Origin: Bacillus amyloliquefaciens DSM 7 = ATCC 23350
GTDB taxonomy: Bacteria; Bacillota; Bacilli; Bacillales; Bacillaceae
Length of the DNA: 64,000 nucleotides
Direction: 5' to 3'
Assembly: GCF_000196735.1 (NCBI RefSeq)
Contig: NC_014551.1
Location: forward strand, 3,715,001-3,779,000
Shown here: in pieces, positions 17,203 to 26,882 of the stretch
Position numbering within the stretch: the stretch's first letter is position 1
How the letters are laid out: the number at the start of each line of letters is the position of its first letter
Notes under the pieces: model-generated
Database searches by the model: none
Seen by the model: the letters and a program-made list of their open reading frames with translations, nothing else
Told to the model about the DNA's origin: nothing
Translations under genes and position numbers: made by a program

Positions 17203-18383
17203 CGCCTTACAGCTCGTTTTTCTTCTTTATCTTACTTGGAATCCTTCTCTTGCCGACGATTATTTTAGGGCTGAACGGCAAGAGATTCCAAGGATACAAC
17301 ATGTTTATATCCATCATCGTATTGGCTTTGATTTTCTCGCATGATCTGCACGGCGTAATCGCATTATGTATCTTTACGCTCTGGCAGGTGCTTTTAATCA
17401 GGGGGTATCTCGCTTACAGACTGAAAGCCAACAGCGGCTTTGTCTTCAGCATGGCCGTGATCGCGTCCATTTTACCCCTGTTTTTATCTAAATTATGGCC
17501 GTTTTTCTTTCCGCCGGCGCCTCATCATCCGGTTCAAAACCTGATCAGTTTCTTAGGGATTTCTTATTTGACATTTAAAGGCGTCCAGCTGATCATGGAA
17601 ACGAGAGACGGGCTGATTAAAGAAAAAATGCCTATACACCGTCTTTTGTACTTTATTATGTTTTTCCCGACCATTTCTTCCGGTCCGATCGACAGATACC
17701 GCAGATTTGCCAAGGACGAACAGAAAGTATGGTCAAAGGAAGAATACGCTGATTTATTGTATACCGGCATTCATAAAATTTTTATCGGTTTCTTGTACAA
17801 ATTCATTATCGGATATGCGATTAACACGTACTTCATTATGAATCTGTCTCATATCACCCACAGCAAACTGTGGGGTAATGTGCTGTACATGTACGGATAC
17901 AGCTTGTACCTGTTTTTTGATTTTGCGGGTTACACGATGTTTGCCGTCGGTGTCAGCTACATTATGGGTATCAAATCTCCGGAAAACTTTAATAAGCCGT
18001 TTATCAGCAGAAACATTAAAGACTTCTGGAACCGCTGGCACATGTCCTTATCCTTTTGGTTCAGAGACTACGTATTTATGCGCTTTGTATTCTGGATGAC
18101 AAAGAAAAAATGGATAAAGAACCGGATGGCCGTCTCGAACATCGGGTATTTCCTGCTGTTCATGCTGATGGGCGTCTGGCATGGACTTGCCCTGCAATAT
18201 ATTGTGTACGGACTGTACCACGCCGTGTTAATGACAGGGTATAACTTTTTTGAGAAGTGGAATAAGAAATACAAGTGGCTGCCTGCCAACCGTTTTACGG
18301 CCTTTTTAGCCATTGTCATCACATTCCATTTCGTATGTTTCGGATTTTATATTTTCTCAGGAAAACCATTTCATCATCACTAA
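17199..18383 (+). CDS. dltB: DltB, MBOAT-family D-alanyl transfer protein
   Basis: 394 residues with about eleven to twelve membrane segments; membrane-bound O-acyltransferase family. The catalytic His lies in the conserved region [20 protein letters not shown] (about residues 274-293) and the second conserved His in [15 protein letters not shown] (about 326-340). It passes D-alanine from DltC across the membrane towards teichoic acid. Coupled to dltA by ATGA overlap. Confidence 0.96.
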   Translation: MTPYSSFFFFILLGILLLPTIILGLNGKRFQGYNMFISIIVLALIFSHDLHGVIALCIFTLWQVLLIRGYLAYRLKANSGFVFSMAVIASILPLFLSKLWPFFFPPAPHHPVQNLISFLGISYLTFKGVQLIMETRDGLIKEKMPIHRLLYFIMFFPTISSGPIDRYRRFAKDEQKVWSKEEYADLLYTGIHKIFIGFLYKFIIGYAINTYFIMNLSHITHSKLWGNVLYMYGYSLYLFFDFAGYTMFAVGVSYIMGIKSPENFNKPFISRNIKDFWNRWHMSLSFWFRDYVFMRFVFWMTKKKWIKNRMAVSNIGYFLLFMLMGVWHGLALQYIVYGLYHAVLMTGYNFFEKWNKKYKWLPANRFTAFLAIVITFHFVCFGFYIFSGKPFHHH

Positions 18384-18399
18384 AGGAGATTGAAAACAC

Positions 18400-18636
18400 A
18401 TGGAATTTAAACAAGAAGTATTGGACGTATTAGCGGAAGTTTGTCAGGAGGACGTTGTTAAAGAAAATCCTGATATTGAAATCTTTGAAGAAGGACTGCT
18501 TGATTCTTTCGGAACTGTAGAGCTGCTTGTTGCCATTGAAAACCGTTTCGGCATTACAGTGCCCATCACTGAATTTGACCGTGACGAATGGAACACGCCA
18601 AACAACATTGTAAACAAACTGACTGAGTTGAAGTAA
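18400..18636 (+). CDS. dltC: D-alanyl carrier protein DltC
   Basis: 78 residues, acyl-carrier-like helical bundle. The phosphopantetheine attachment serine is in [13 protein letters not shown] (Ser at about residue 36). It carries D-alanine between DltA and DltB. AAAGGAGAT precedes ATG 18400. dltD starts on the base after the stop. Confidence 0.96.
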   Translation: MEFKQEVLDVLAEVCQEDVVKENPDIEIFEEGLLDSFGTVELLVAIENRFGITVPITEFDRDEWNTPNNIVNKLTELK

Positions 18637-19821
18637 ATGAAAAAGCGTTTCTTTGGACCTATTATTTTAGCGTTTGTCCTGTTTGTCGGAGCTATCGCAG
18701 TTCCGGCTTCATGGCTTACGCGCTTCATACCTGAAAAACGTGTCGAAGAGTCGGCAGCGGCCCTAAACCCGAATATGTTCCAAGGGCTCTATCTGCAAAA
18801 CAAAATGTTCGAAGACTCGAAGTATCTGCCGATTTTCGGTTCTTCCGAGCTTTCAAGACTGGATGAGTTTCATCCGTCCAACTATTTTCAAGTGAACAAC
18901 CAAGGCTTTACGCCTTATCTTGTCGGAAAAGGCGGTTCGCAATCTTTAATTCATGCCATAAATTTTGCCGCTCATGCTGACCAGCTTAAAGGCAGAAAGA
19001 TGGTATTTATTGTATCACCGCAATGGTTTACAAAACACGGTTCAAATGAGCAGCATTTTGCTCCTAATTTCTCATCATTACAAGCTCTTGACTTGGCTTT
19101 TAATCACAGCATTGAGCCAAAACTGAAAAAACAAATGATGAAGCGTATGCTGCACTACAAAGTTGTCAAGAACGATGCAGTCCTGTCTGAACTGTATAAA
19201 GCATCTGTCAAAGGTCAGACTTGGAAAGTAAACGCATTAACACCGGCTGCGAAGCTTTATTATAATATCTTAGAAAAGAAGGATCTTTATTATTCGATAG
19301 AAGAGCCGCAAGGACCAAAGCGTTACATTAATAACAATTTAAAGGGAAAATCCTGGTCTCAGCTTGAAAAACTTGCTGCTCAATATGGTAAAGATCACTC
19401 CCGTTCTAATCCGTTTTTCATAGACGATTCTGTTTATAAAACGATCAAGAACAAAGTGCCTAAAGCCAAAGGTTCAAACAAAGGCAGAACATACGCCTAT
19501 AAAAAGTCACTGGAGTTCAGCGATTTTGAAGATATGCTTAATATTCTGAAGGATGCCGGGGCTAAGCCGATGTTCGTCGTCATTCCCGTAAATGGGAAGT
19601 TTTACGATTACACCGATTTCCCGAAAAAAGGCCGGACTGATTACTACAAGAAAGTCACAAAGCAAATTAAAGCGAAGGGCTTTCAGGTTGCCGACTTATC
19701 CGGTCACGAATATGATCCGTACTTTATGAAAGACACCATCCATATCGCCTGGAAGGGCTGGGTGTACGTCGATAAAGCGATGGAGCAGTTTTACAAAACC
19801 GGCAAGGTGACGGTTCACTGA
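18637..19821 (+). CDS. dltD: DltD, teichoic acid D-alanyl transfer protein
   Basis: 394 residues: one N-terminal membrane helix (about 7-26), then an extracytoplasmic SGNH-like esterase domain. The catalytic Ser is in FGSSELSRLDEFHP (near residue 70) and the C-terminal Asp/His pair in YFMKDTIHIAWKGW (near 365). It hands D-alanine to lipoteichoic acid. The B. subtilis operon continues with dltE, an oxidoreductase; here a terminator follows at once and dltE is absent. Confidence 0.95.
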   Translation: MKKRFFGPIILAFVLFVGAIAVPASWLTRFIPEKRVEESAAALNPNMFQGLYLQNKMFEDSKYLPIFGSSELSRLDEFHPSNYFQVNNQGFTPYLVGKGGSQSLIHAINFAAHADQLKGRKMVFIVSPQWFTKHGSNEQHFAPNFSSLQALDLAFNHSIEPKLKKQMMKRMLHYKVVKNDAVLSELYKASVKGQTWKVNALTPAAKLYYNILEKKDLYYSIEEPQGPKRYINNNLKGKSWSQLEKLAAQYGKDHSRSNPFFIDDSVYKTIKNKVPKAKGSNKGRTYAYKKSLEFSDFEDMLNILKDAGAKPMFVVIPVNGKFYDYTDFPKKGRTDYYKKVTKQIKAKGFQVADLSGHEYDPYFMKDTIHIAWKGWVYVDKAMEQFYKTGKVTVH

Positions 19822-19854
19822 GCATGGTGATGATCGAATACGGAAAAAACGAAC

Positions 19855-19886
19855 ACGCAGGGGGCATTTCTCCCCTGCTTTTTATG
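19855..19886 (+). terminator. Terminator of the dlt operon
   Basis: GCAGGGGgcatttcTCCCCTGC followed by TTTTTAT, 35 bases after the dltD stop. Confidence 0.8.
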
Positions 19887-19920
19887 TGATTTGATTTTTT
19901 CACAAATTTGAGGAAAACTA

Positions 19921-19975
19921 TTGCGAATATTTGTTGAAGGTATACAATAGAATATAAATTATTTTCAAATAAGTT
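19921..19975 (+). promoter_or_regulatory. Promoter region of ilvK with possible CodY-like box
   Basis: TTGCGA (19921-19926), 16 bases, TACAAT (19943-19948) is a SigA-type promoter. Downstream, TATTTTCAAATAAGT (about 19960-19974) matches the 15-base CodY motif AATTTTCWGAAAATT at only 11 positions, so CodY control is no more than possible. Confidence 0.5.
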
Positions 19976-20007
19976 TGACAATAACACCAATAGGGAGACA
20001 GAACATT

Positions 20008-21096
20008 ATGAAACAAGACATTCGTGTTGAATTGACTTCAGCCAAAAAACCGAAACCGGACCCCCATGACCTCGCGTTCGGCAGAATTTTCACAGACCAT
20101 ATGTTTGTCATGGATTACGACGCCGATCAAGGCTGGTACGATCCGAGAATTATCCCTTATCAGCCCGTCTCAATGGATCCTGCGGCTATGGTTTATCATT
20201 ACGGGCAAACCGTTTTCGAAGGGCTTAAAGCGTACGTAACGAAGGATCAGGAGGTGCTTCTGTTCAGACCAGAGAAAAATATGGAGCGCCTGAATCAGTC
20301 AAATGACCGCCTTTGCATCCCGCTCATTGATGAAGAGCTTGTTCTTGAAGGCCTGAAGCAGCTCGTAGCCATCGACAAAGACTGGATTCCGAAAGCGGAA
20401 GGCACTTCCCTTTACATCCGTCCGTTTATCATTGCGACCGAGCCTTTCCTCGGTGTAGCGGCATCCCATACGTACAAGCTTTTTATCATTCTTTCGCCGG
20501 TCGGCTCTTATTACAAAGAAGGCATTAAACCGGTGAAAATCGCCGTAGAAAATGAATTCGTGCGCGCCGTCAAAGGCGGTACGGGAAACGCGAAAACGGC
20601 CGGCAACTACGCATCAAGCCTGAAGGCGCAGCAGGTTGCGGAAGAGAAAGGCTTTTCTCAGGTGTTATGGCTCGACGGCATTGAAAAAAAATACATTGAA
20701 GAAGTCGGCAGCATGAACATCTTTTTCAAAATCAGCGGCGAGATCGTGACGCCGGAGCTGAACGGAAGCATTCTTGAAGGAATTACGAGAAATTCCGTCA
20801 TCGCCCTTCTCAAACATTGGGGACTGACTGTGTCTGAGCGGAAAATTTCTATCGACGAAGTCATTCAGGCGCATCGTGACGGCCGCTTGGAAGAAACATT
20901 CGGAACCGGTACGGCGGCAGTCATTTCACCGGTCGGCGAATTGATCTGGAATGATGAAAGTCTTGTCATCGGCAGCGGTGAAACCGGAGAGATCTCGAAG
21001 AAATTGTATGATACCATTACAGGCATTCAAAAAGGCGCGGAGGCCGACGTGTTCGGCTGGACGACGGAAGTCGCCTCATTAAGCAAATCAAAATAA
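20008..21096 (+). CDS. ilvK: Branched-chain amino acid aminotransferase
   Basis: 362 residues from ATG 20008, preceded by AGGGAGA; the longer frame from 19975 has no ribosome binding site. Class IV PLP-dependent aminotransferase (known as ilvK or ywaA in B. subtilis), which interconverts leucine, isoleucine and valine with their keto acids. The PLP lysine is in [15 protein letters not shown] (nt about 20575-20620), and [14 protein letters not shown] and EVGSMNIFF are family landmarks. Monocistronic, ending in a terminator shared with licH. A second paralogue (ilvE) is normally present elsewhere in these genomes. Confidence 0.93.
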   Translation: MKQDIRVELTSAKKPKPDPHDLAFGRIFTDHMFVMDYDADQGWYDPRIIPYQPVSMDPAAMVYHYGQTVFEGLKAYVTKDQEVLLFRPEKNMERLNQSNDRLCIPLIDEELVLEGLKQLVAIDKDWIPKAEGTSLYIRPFIIATEPFLGVAASHTYKLFIILSPVGSYYKEGIKPVKIAVENEFVRAVKGGTGNAKTAGNYASSLKAQQVAEEKGFSQVLWLDGIEKKYIEEVGSMNIFFKISGEIVTPELNGSILEGITRNSVIALLKHWGLTVSERKISIDEVIQAHRDGRLEETFGTGTAAVISPVGELIWNDESLVIGSGETGEISKKLYDTITGIQKGAEADVFGWTTEVASLSKSK

Positions 21097-21099
21097 ACA

Positions 21100-21132
21100 A
21101 AAAACCCGGAAATGAATCCGGGTTTTTTTGGT
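21100..21132. terminator. Bidirectional terminator between ilvK and licH
   Basis: AAAACCCGG aaatgaat CCGGGTTTT with A- and T-runs on both sides, between convergent genes. Confidence 0.85.
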
Positions 21133-21136
21133 GCTT

Positions 21137-22465
21137 TTATGCTTCAATCGACTTAAAGAAATGAGGCAGATGTTCTTTGTGCGCCTCAATCATTTCATCC
21201 AGAATGGCCTTTGCCACAGTGTCTGACGGGACGAGAGGGTTGATCGTCATCGCGAGAAGCGCCGTTTGATAATCTCCCGTGACGGCTGCTTCAGCGGCGA
21301 CACGCTCAAAGGACTTGATTTGCTGGACGAGGCCGCGGACAGACACCGGCAGATCACCGACGGCGATCGGTTTCGGACCGTCTTTCGTTATGACACAGTT
21401 CACTTCGACCGCTGAATCACTCGGGATGCTGGCGATTGCGCCGCTGTTTATTGTATTGACGGGCTGGATATCATGTTTGTCGTTATAGATGGAGCTGATC
21501 AGGTTGCAGGCCGCGTCACTGTAGTACGCCCCGCCTCGTTTTTCAAGCTGCGGCGGTTTGATGGCGAGATTCGGGTCTTTATACAGTTCGAACAGTTCTT
21601 TCTCAACCTTCTGCACGACCTCGGCGCGTGTGCCCTCCGTTTGAGACGCTTCTATTTCGTGCTCGAGCATTTCTTTCGTTTTGAAATAATAGCGGTGGTA
21701 GCCGCAAGGAATCAGATCAAGCGCCTTCAGGAACTCAGGCTCCCATTCCGCCCCGGAAATGTTTTTCATCGTCATGGCGTTTTCCGGATCTCCCATGGCT
21801 TCAATGACTTTATCCTTCACGCTGATGCCGTCTAAGAAAACATCTAATCCGAAGACCATGTGATTCAGCCCGGCAAATTGCACTTCAATCCGGCTGACAT
21901 CCACATCCAATGCTTTTGCGACGCCCATTTTAATGCCGATCGGCACATTGCAGAGACCGACGACTTTTGTCAGATTCGAGTAGCGGAGCAGAGCTTCGGT
22001 GACCATGCCGGCAGGGTTTGTAAAGTTCACAAGCCATGCATTCGGACAAAGCTCTTCGATGTCTTTCGCGATGTCCAGAATGACCGGAATGGTGCGCAGC
22101 CCTTTGAATAAACCGCCCGGACCGTTTGTCTCCTGGCCGATTACGCCGTATTTTAACGGAATCCGTTCATCTTTGGCGCGGGCCTCAAGAAGGCCGACGC
22201 GGAATTGAGTCGTCACGAAGTCTGCATCCTTCAAGGCTTCTCTGCGGTCAAGCGTCAGGTGGATTTCTATCGGAAGCCCCGCTTTTTCGACCATGCGTTT
22301 TGCAAGCGTGCTGACGATATTGAGTTTTTTCTCGCCTTCGGGAATGTCGACGAGCCATAATTCTCTGACAGGCAGTTCATCATAGCGTTTGATTATGCCC
22401 TCTACAAGCTCCGGCGTATAACTTGAACCTCCGCCGATCGTTACGATTTTAATTCCTTTTGTCAT
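21137..22465 (-). CDS. licH: 6-phospho-beta-glucosidase LicH (GH4)
   Basis: 442 residues, glycoside hydrolase family 4, the NAD- and metal-dependent class. The dinucleotide motif [17 protein letters not shown] is at residues 7-23; NGPGGLFKG and [14 protein letters not shown] carry substrate contacts, and Cys in VGLCNVPIG with a following His (LNHMVFG) are the usual metal ligands. It cleaves phosphorylated cellobiose and related beta-glucosides after uptake by LicBCA. Its ATG overlaps the licA stop by four bases. Last gene of licBCAH. Confidence 0.95.
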   Translation of the reverse strand: MTKGIKIVTIGGGSSYTPELVEGIIKRYDELPVRELWLVDIPEGEKKLNIVSTLAKRMVEKAGLPIEIHLTLDRREALKDADFVTTQFRVGLLEARAKDERIPLKYGVIGQETNGPGGLFKGLRTIPVILDIAKDIEELCPNAWLVNFTNPAGMVTEALLRYSNLTKVVGLCNVPIGIKMGVAKALDVDVSRIEVQFAGLNHMVFGLDVFLDGISVKDKVIEAMGDPENAMTMKNISGAEWEPEFLKALDLIPCGYHRYYFKTKEMLEHEIEASQTEGTRAEVVQKVEKELFELYKDPNLAIKPPQLEKRGGAYYSDAACNLISSIYNDKHDIQPVNTINSGAIASIPSDSAVEVNCVITKDGPKPIAVGDLPVSVRGLVQQIKSFERVAAEAAVTGDYQTALLAMTINPLVPSDTVAKAILDEMIEAHKEHLPHFFKSIEA

Positions 22466-22794
22466 ATTGTTGCTCCCCCTTGCAGACTCACTTTTTCATA
22501 AATCGCGACTAACTCTGCGGCCAAATCTTTCACGGTCATGGCATTCATTAAGTGATCTTGCGCATGTACCATCAAAAGCGTCATGTCTGTTTTTTCTCCG
22601 CCGGCTTCGTTTTGGATCAATTCTGTCTGATAATGATGGGCTTCTGTCAGTTCCCTTGCGGCTTCCTGAAGCTTTTTTTCCGCCAGGGCTCTGTCTCCCT
22701 GCTTTGCGGCGGCTATGGCTTCCATTGAGGCGCTTCTGCCGTTTCCGCCATGCAGGATGATCTGAAAAATGGTCTGTTCCATTTTCTCATTCAT
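22462..22794 (-). CDS. licA: PTS EIIA component LicA
   Basis: 110 residues from ATG 22794, with GGGAG eight bases upstream; a GTG at 22803 is too near the ribosome binding site. Lactose/cellobiose-type EIIA, a three-helix protein whose phosphorylated His lies in [14 protein letters not shown] (about residue 75-85). It passes phosphate from HPr to LicB during uptake of lichenan breakdown products and cellobiose. Coupled to licH. Confidence 0.93.
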   Translation of the reverse strand: MNEKMEQTIFQIILHGGNGRSASMEAIAAAKQGDRALAEKKLQEAARELTEAHHYQTELIQNEAGGEKTDMTLLMVHAQDHLMNAMTVKDLAAELVAIYEKVSLQGGATI

Positions 22795-22812
22795 GTGTTT
22801 CACTCCCTTTCT

Positions 22813-24171
22813 CTACAGCACGGCTGTTTCGTCTCCCTGTACGGCTGACGCCTGCGATTGTTCAAGTTCGTTTTCTTCTTTCAGCTTTTGTGAATCCCAC
22901 ATTCTGAAGAACGGGTAGTACACGATAAAGGCTGTGATGATATTAATCGCCTGCATGACAGCCCCTGATATTTTTCCGCCTGTGGCAAGATATCCGGAAA
23001 AAATCGGCGGCATCGTCCATGGGACGGCAATGCCGGCAGGTTTGGCGACGAGGCCGGTGCTCATGCCGATATAGGTCAGTGTCAGTGTGACGAGCGGTGT
23101 GATGATGAACGGGATGAGAAGCATCGGGTTCATGACGATCGGCATTCCGAAAATAATCGGCTCATTAATATTAAAGATGGCCGGCCCGATGGCGAGTTTC
23201 CCAAGCTGCTTCATCTGTTTGCTTCGGGCGCGGAGAAACATGGTGACCACGAGCGCCAGTGTCGCGCCGCTTCCGCCGATGTTAATCCAGATTTCAAAGA
23301 ACTGCTGGGTAAAAATATTCGGAAGCGCATCGCCCGCCTGAAAAGCAACCCGGTTCGCATCCATCGCTCCGTACCAGATCGGCGCCATAACGCCGCCGAC
23401 AATATTTGCTCCGTGTAACCCGCACGCCCACAAGAGCATTTGAACCGCTTCAGCTATCAGGCTTCCGCCGAGACTTCCGCCGAGAATCGAGAGCGGCGTC
23501 CCCAGTAAAACGCTTACAATATTATGAAGACTCTCAAATGGCGTCGCTTCGACAATTAAACGCGCGCCCCAGATCAGAAAGATAACGGCAAAGCCGGGAA
23601 TTAAAGCGACAAACGATTTGCTGACCGCCGGAGGCACGCCGTCCGGCATTTTAAATACGAAATTCCGCTGTATGATCAGGCGGTAAATCTCCGTTGACAG
23701 CATGGCGATGATCATCGCGACAAACAGCCCTTTGCTTCCCATGAGAGAAAGCGGAATGCCGCCGCCCACCATGATTTCCTCCTTAGCGCCTGCAGGCAGA
23801 AACGGCACTTTGTACGGCGTTGCCAAAAGAAACGCCGCCAGAGATATCGCACCGGCCGATAAAGCGTCTACCCCATATTTTTCGGCCAGGCGATAGGCGA
23901 TCCCGAAAGCGGCGACAAGACCCATGATTTCAAAGGTCGCATCAACCGGATATTGCAGTTTTTGAGACCACGAGCTTCCGAACGTATTAGCCATGAAATC
24001 CGTATATCCCGGAATCGGCAGGTTGCCGATGATCAGAAAAAATGAACCGATGATAATAAGAGGCATGGTGAGGATGATCCCGTCCCGCAATGCTTGCAGA
24101 TGCCGCTGAGAGGCAATTTTTCCGGCAATGGGCATGACTTTCTCTTCTAAAAACTGATTCACCTTATTCAC
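22813..24171 (-). CDS. licC: PTS EIIC permease LicC
   Basis: 452 residues, same as the B. subtilis protein. Starts at GTG 24171 with AAAGGGG upstream. Membrane permease of the cellobiose PTS class with FNINEPIIFGMPIVMNPML near 340 and GIAVPWTMPPIFSGYLATGG near 390. It is very similar along its whole length to YwbA in this window, with long identical stretches. Takes up oligomeric beta-glucosides with phosphorylation by LicB. Confidence 0.95.
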   Translation of the reverse strand: MNKVNQFLEEKVMPIAGKIASQRHLQALRDGIILTMPLIIIGSFFLIIGNLPIPGYTDFMANTFGSSWSQKLQYPVDATFEIMGLVAAFGIAYRLAEKYGVDALSAGAISLAAFLLATPYKVPFLPAGAKEEIMVGGGIPLSLMGSKGLFVAMIIAMLSTEIYRLIIQRNFVFKMPDGVPPAVSKSFVALIPGFAVIFLIWGARLIVEATPFESLHNIVSVLLGTPLSILGGSLGGSLIAEAVQMLLWACGLHGANIVGGVMAPIWYGAMDANRVAFQAGDALPNIFTQQFFEIWINIGGSGATLALVVTMFLRARSKQMKQLGKLAIGPAIFNINEPIIFGMPIVMNPMLLIPFIITPLVTLTLTYIGMSTGLVAKPAGIAVPWTMPPIFSGYLATGGKISGAVMQAINIITAFIVYYPFFRMWDSQKLKEENELEQSQASAVQGDETAVL

Positions 24172-24186
24172 ACGGCCCGCCCCTTT

Positions 24187-24495
24187 CTATGATGCGTTTC
24201 CGAGCTGTTCTGCTGATTTCAGAACTTCCGCCCCGTTGCATGTGCCGTAATGGACGGTATTGATGACTTCAACCGGCACTCCTTTTGATTCACCAAGTTT
24301 TTTCAGCTGCGGAAGCAAATAACGGACTTGAGGCCCAAGCAGCAATACGTCCGCTTTATCAATATGCTGCTTGACTGAATCGCCTGACACCGCCCAGATT
24401 TTATATTCTTTCCCTTGTTCCTGCGCGCTTTTTTCCATCTTGGTAACGAGTAAGCTTGTAGACATCCCTGCTGCACAAACGAGTAATATATTCAT
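24187..24495 (-). CDS. licB: PTS EIIB component LicB
   Basis: 102 residues. Cellobiose-type EIIB with the phosphocysteine P-loop [14 protein letters not shown] at residues 4-17 (Cys7). First gene of licBCAH; GGAGGT precedes the ATG. The promoter region contains a perfect cre and lies directly after licR. Confidence 0.95.
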   Translation of the reverse strand: MNILLVCAAGMSTSLLVTKMEKSAQEQGKEYKIWAVSGDSVKQHIDKADVLLLGPQVRYLLPQLKKLGESKGVPVEVINTVHYGTCNGAEVLKSAEQLGNAS

Positions 24496-24555
24496 GTGAA
24501 AGACCTCCTGAAAGTTTGATATTTTGTATGTCTCGATGTTAGTACCATCATATTA

Positions 24556-24569
24556 TGAAATCGCTTTCA
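24556..24569. promoter_or_regulatory. cre (CcpA site) upstream of licBCAH
   Basis: TGAAATCGCTTTCA fits the cre consensus at all positions, 60 bases upstream of licB. The lic operon is known to be catabolite-repressed. Confidence 0.8.
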
Positions 24570-24593
24570 TAACTACTCAGGCTTTTTCCGCTG

Positions 24594-26549
24594 CTAACGG
24601 AAAAAAGGTGTATCCCGGTCTTTCTCAGATCGTTTGTCTCTGAATACTTGTAAAACCTCCTGATAGGTTGTGCATTTTAAAAGACGGCTCACCGCGGCCT
24701 GATCATCTAGCATGCCGCCGAGCCATTTGTACATATGCTGGAGGTCGGCTTTGTTTTCTTTCTCGACGCAGAGCAGGCAGACAAATTGGACACGCTTATT
24801 TGCCCAGTCAATCGGCTTCTTCAGCGTGCATACCGCCCAAAACGTCGTGTCTGTCTGGGGAACGAGGGGATGCGGAATCGCCGTGAGATTGCCGAAGCTC
24901 GTAGGAGAAATCGCTTCCCTTTCAAAAATAGAATCGGTCAGGGAATCAGAGGCGAGGCCGGCTTCTGCAACCTTCTGTCCGAGAAAACGGATGACGTCCT
25001 CCTTCGTCTCCAGATCCTGCTGCAAAAATATCAGCTCCGGTTTCAGAAAGTTCAATTGTTCCCGCTTTTCTTCCAGCATGGCATCAATTTTGGTAAAGTC
25101 CCCGCCGCCCAACAGCGTATGAACCTTTAATACGGGAACGGGCAAGTCTATTTTGATCGGCACGGTGCTGACCACAAAATCAATCGACTCAAAAGAAAGC
25201 TGGTCAAGACTGTAGTAATCAGCCGTTCCGACGATTTCAAGGCGCTTTCCGAACCGGGAACGCAGCTTTTCTCTTAAAAGCTGCGCACTGCCGGCGCCGG
25301 ACGCACAGACAATCAAACAGCGTTTAGGCGGCCGTTCCGTCTTTCTCCTTTCGATGGCGGCTCCGAAATGCAGCGCCAAATATCCGATCTCATTTTCATG
25401 AATATCAATGCCGGTTTGCTCCTTGATCACGATTCCCGCAATCACTCCCGCTTCAAATGCGAGTGGATAATTTTCTTTTATAGCGGAAAGCATCGGGTTT
25501 CTCAGGTTCATTCCGTAGCGGTTTCGGTTAATCGCCGGCTTGATATGGAGCGCAAGACCCGTTTTCAGCTCATTGTCGTCCGTGATTCCGAGCTCCAGCT
25601 CCCTCTCAATGGCTTCAATCATGGCCTCCGTTAAACGGCTGGTTTCCCCGTCTATCAGCCTTGTAAACTCTTTTCCTTCAATTTGTGACTGGGTCATGCG
25701 CTTTGTCCCCAGCAGGTGAATGGCGATATAGGCGGTTTCCTGTTCGGGAAAGGTGACGGAAAGCGCCGATTCAAGCTCATTTACGATGGCTTCCGCTGAC
25801 TGATATTCTGTTTCAAGCTTAATGTCATGAAGATCCTCCGGGATGAGAGATACATAGTTTTCCGTCCGGATTCGTTTGCAGGCAATGGCGATATGGATGA
25901 TGAGATTGTTCAGGCCGAAGAAAGAAAGCGGGATCTTGTGGTTTCGAACCTGCTTCATAATGGCTGTGCGGATCACATGAATGTCTTCTTTCGGCAAAAT
26001 ACCGGCCTTCTCATTCAGGAGATCAGGCTCAGGCTCGCGGTCGTCCACTAAGTATTCCGCCATACAATAACGGAGGCGGAGCTCTTCGCCGCGCAGCTTA
26101 AATCCGCAGTTCGGCCTTGTTTCCAAAACGATGTCATAAGGGCGGAGCCGTTTTTTTACTTCTTTCAGATCAGATTGAAGAGTCGATTTACTGATGAACA
26201 GTTCTTCTGCCAAGTCATCCAGCTTGAGGCAGCCGTCGGTCAGAAGCAGTCTTTTCATAAGATAATGAATCCGTTCATCGGGAAAAATCGGCACGGCGCT
26301 GTTCTGCTGGAAATTGTCCTGAAGCCAGTTTTTAAATTGCTGCTCATTGCGGATCAGCAGCTTATAGCCGCTCCCTCTGACAGATTGAATGGAAGCGCCG
26401 TTTTTTTCTACAACGGTTTGCAGTTCCTTTATGTCATTGCGGACCGTCCGCGTCGTTACCTTTACATTTGCAGCGATGACTGAGCTTGTAATCGGTGTTT
26501 CAGCAGCTAAAAGCAAGCGCAGAAGTTCACGAAGCCGCCCATGAAGCAT
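24594..26549 (-). CDS. licR: LicR, PRD-containing transcriptional activator of the lic operon
   Basis: 651 residues. Order: two N-terminal helix-turn-helix domains (about 1-170; includes TTRTVRNDIKELQ and FISKSTLQSDLKEVKKRL), PRD1 (about 185-290), PRD2 (about 295-400, with LALHFGAAIERR), an EIIB-like domain (about 405-490, LIVCASGAGSAQLL) and an EIIA-like domain (about 500-640, with AIPHPLV holding the phospho-His). Phosphorylation by the PTS at these domains turns activity on or off. It activates licBCAH in the presence of cello-oligosaccharides. It lies directly upstream on the same strand. Confidence 0.93.
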   Translation of the reverse strand: MLHGRLRELLRLLLAAETPITSSVIAANVKVTTRTVRNDIKELQTVVEKNGASIQSVRGSGYKLLIRNEQQFKNWLQDNFQQNSAVPIFPDERIHYLMKRLLLTDGCLKLDDLAEELFISKSTLQSDLKEVKKRLRPYDIVLETRPNCGFKLRGEELRLRYCMAEYLVDDREPEPDLLNEKAGILPKEDIHVIRTAIMKQVRNHKIPLSFFGLNNLIIHIAIACKRIRTENYVSLIPEDLHDIKLETEYQSAEAIVNELESALSVTFPEQETAYIAIHLLGTKRMTQSQIEGKEFTRLIDGETSRLTEAMIEAIERELELGITDDNELKTGLALHIKPAINRNRYGMNLRNPMLSAIKENYPLAFEAGVIAGIVIKEQTGIDIHENEIGYLALHFGAAIERRKTERPPKRCLIVCASGAGSAQLLREKLRSRFGKRLEIVGTADYYSLDQLSFESIDFVVSTVPIKIDLPVPVLKVHTLLGGGDFTKIDAMLEEKREQLNFLKPELIFLQQDLETKEDVIRFLGQKVAEAGLASDSLTDSIFEREAISPTSFGNLTAIPHPLVPQTDTTFWAVCTLKKPIDWANKRVQFVCLLCVEKENKADLQHMYKWLGGMLDDQAAVSRLLKCTTYQEVLQVFRDKRSEKDRDTPFFR

Positions 26550-26681
26550 GAGAAAAACCTCCTATCAGATCAAATGCAGTTGTAAAAAATGGGCAAAAAG
26601 GATGAGGAAGGGGTAAATGTAATGTAAATTCTATAATGGGGAGGATTTCAAGTCAATGAGGCAGCCCGATAGAAAGCCCGT

Positions 26682-26710
26682 AAAAAAACAGCCGGATCAG
26701 CCGGCTGTTC
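26682..26710 (-). terminator. Terminator overlapping the end of the yxzF-like gene
   Basis: AACAGCCGG atcag CCGGCTGTT, nine base pairs, followed on the minus strand by seven T. The stop codon of the small gene falls in the loop. Confidence 0.85.
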
Positions 26711-26822
26711 GGGATGCGGACATGCGGTTTCGCTTAGATGCCTTCCGTTCTTTTATAATTTTTCTAATGATCGGATAGATGACGGGCGCCCATTTGATAA
26801 TTGTTTTGAAAAATTTTTTCAA
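26697..26822 (-). CDS. yxzF: Small cationic protein, YxzF-like
   Basis: 41 residues from TTG 26822, with AAAGGGG nine bases upstream. The product is strongly basic with an amphipathic or hydrophobic N-terminal half ([20 protein letters not shown]) and a Lys/Arg-rich tail. It has its own terminator, whose loop contains the TGA stop. Position between licR and yxlJ matches where B. subtilis has the small gene yxzF, which is the basis for the symbol; the sequence identity itself could not be checked. Function unknown; membrane association is plausible. Too short and non-ATG, so easily overlooked. Confidence 0.65.
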   Translation of the reverse strand: MKKFFKTIIKWAPVIYPIIRKIIKERKASKRNRMSASRTAG

Positions 26823-26882
26823 TGTCTGAATCCCCTTTCTTTTACCTTGTCTTTCCCCTGTTATCAGCAGCTGTAAACATGG

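Noticed and set aside
24584..24606. Hairpin at the licR stop codon as terminator
   Set aside because: The stem is AT-rich and short (TTTTCCG/CGGAAAA) and overlaps the coding end; evidence is too weak.
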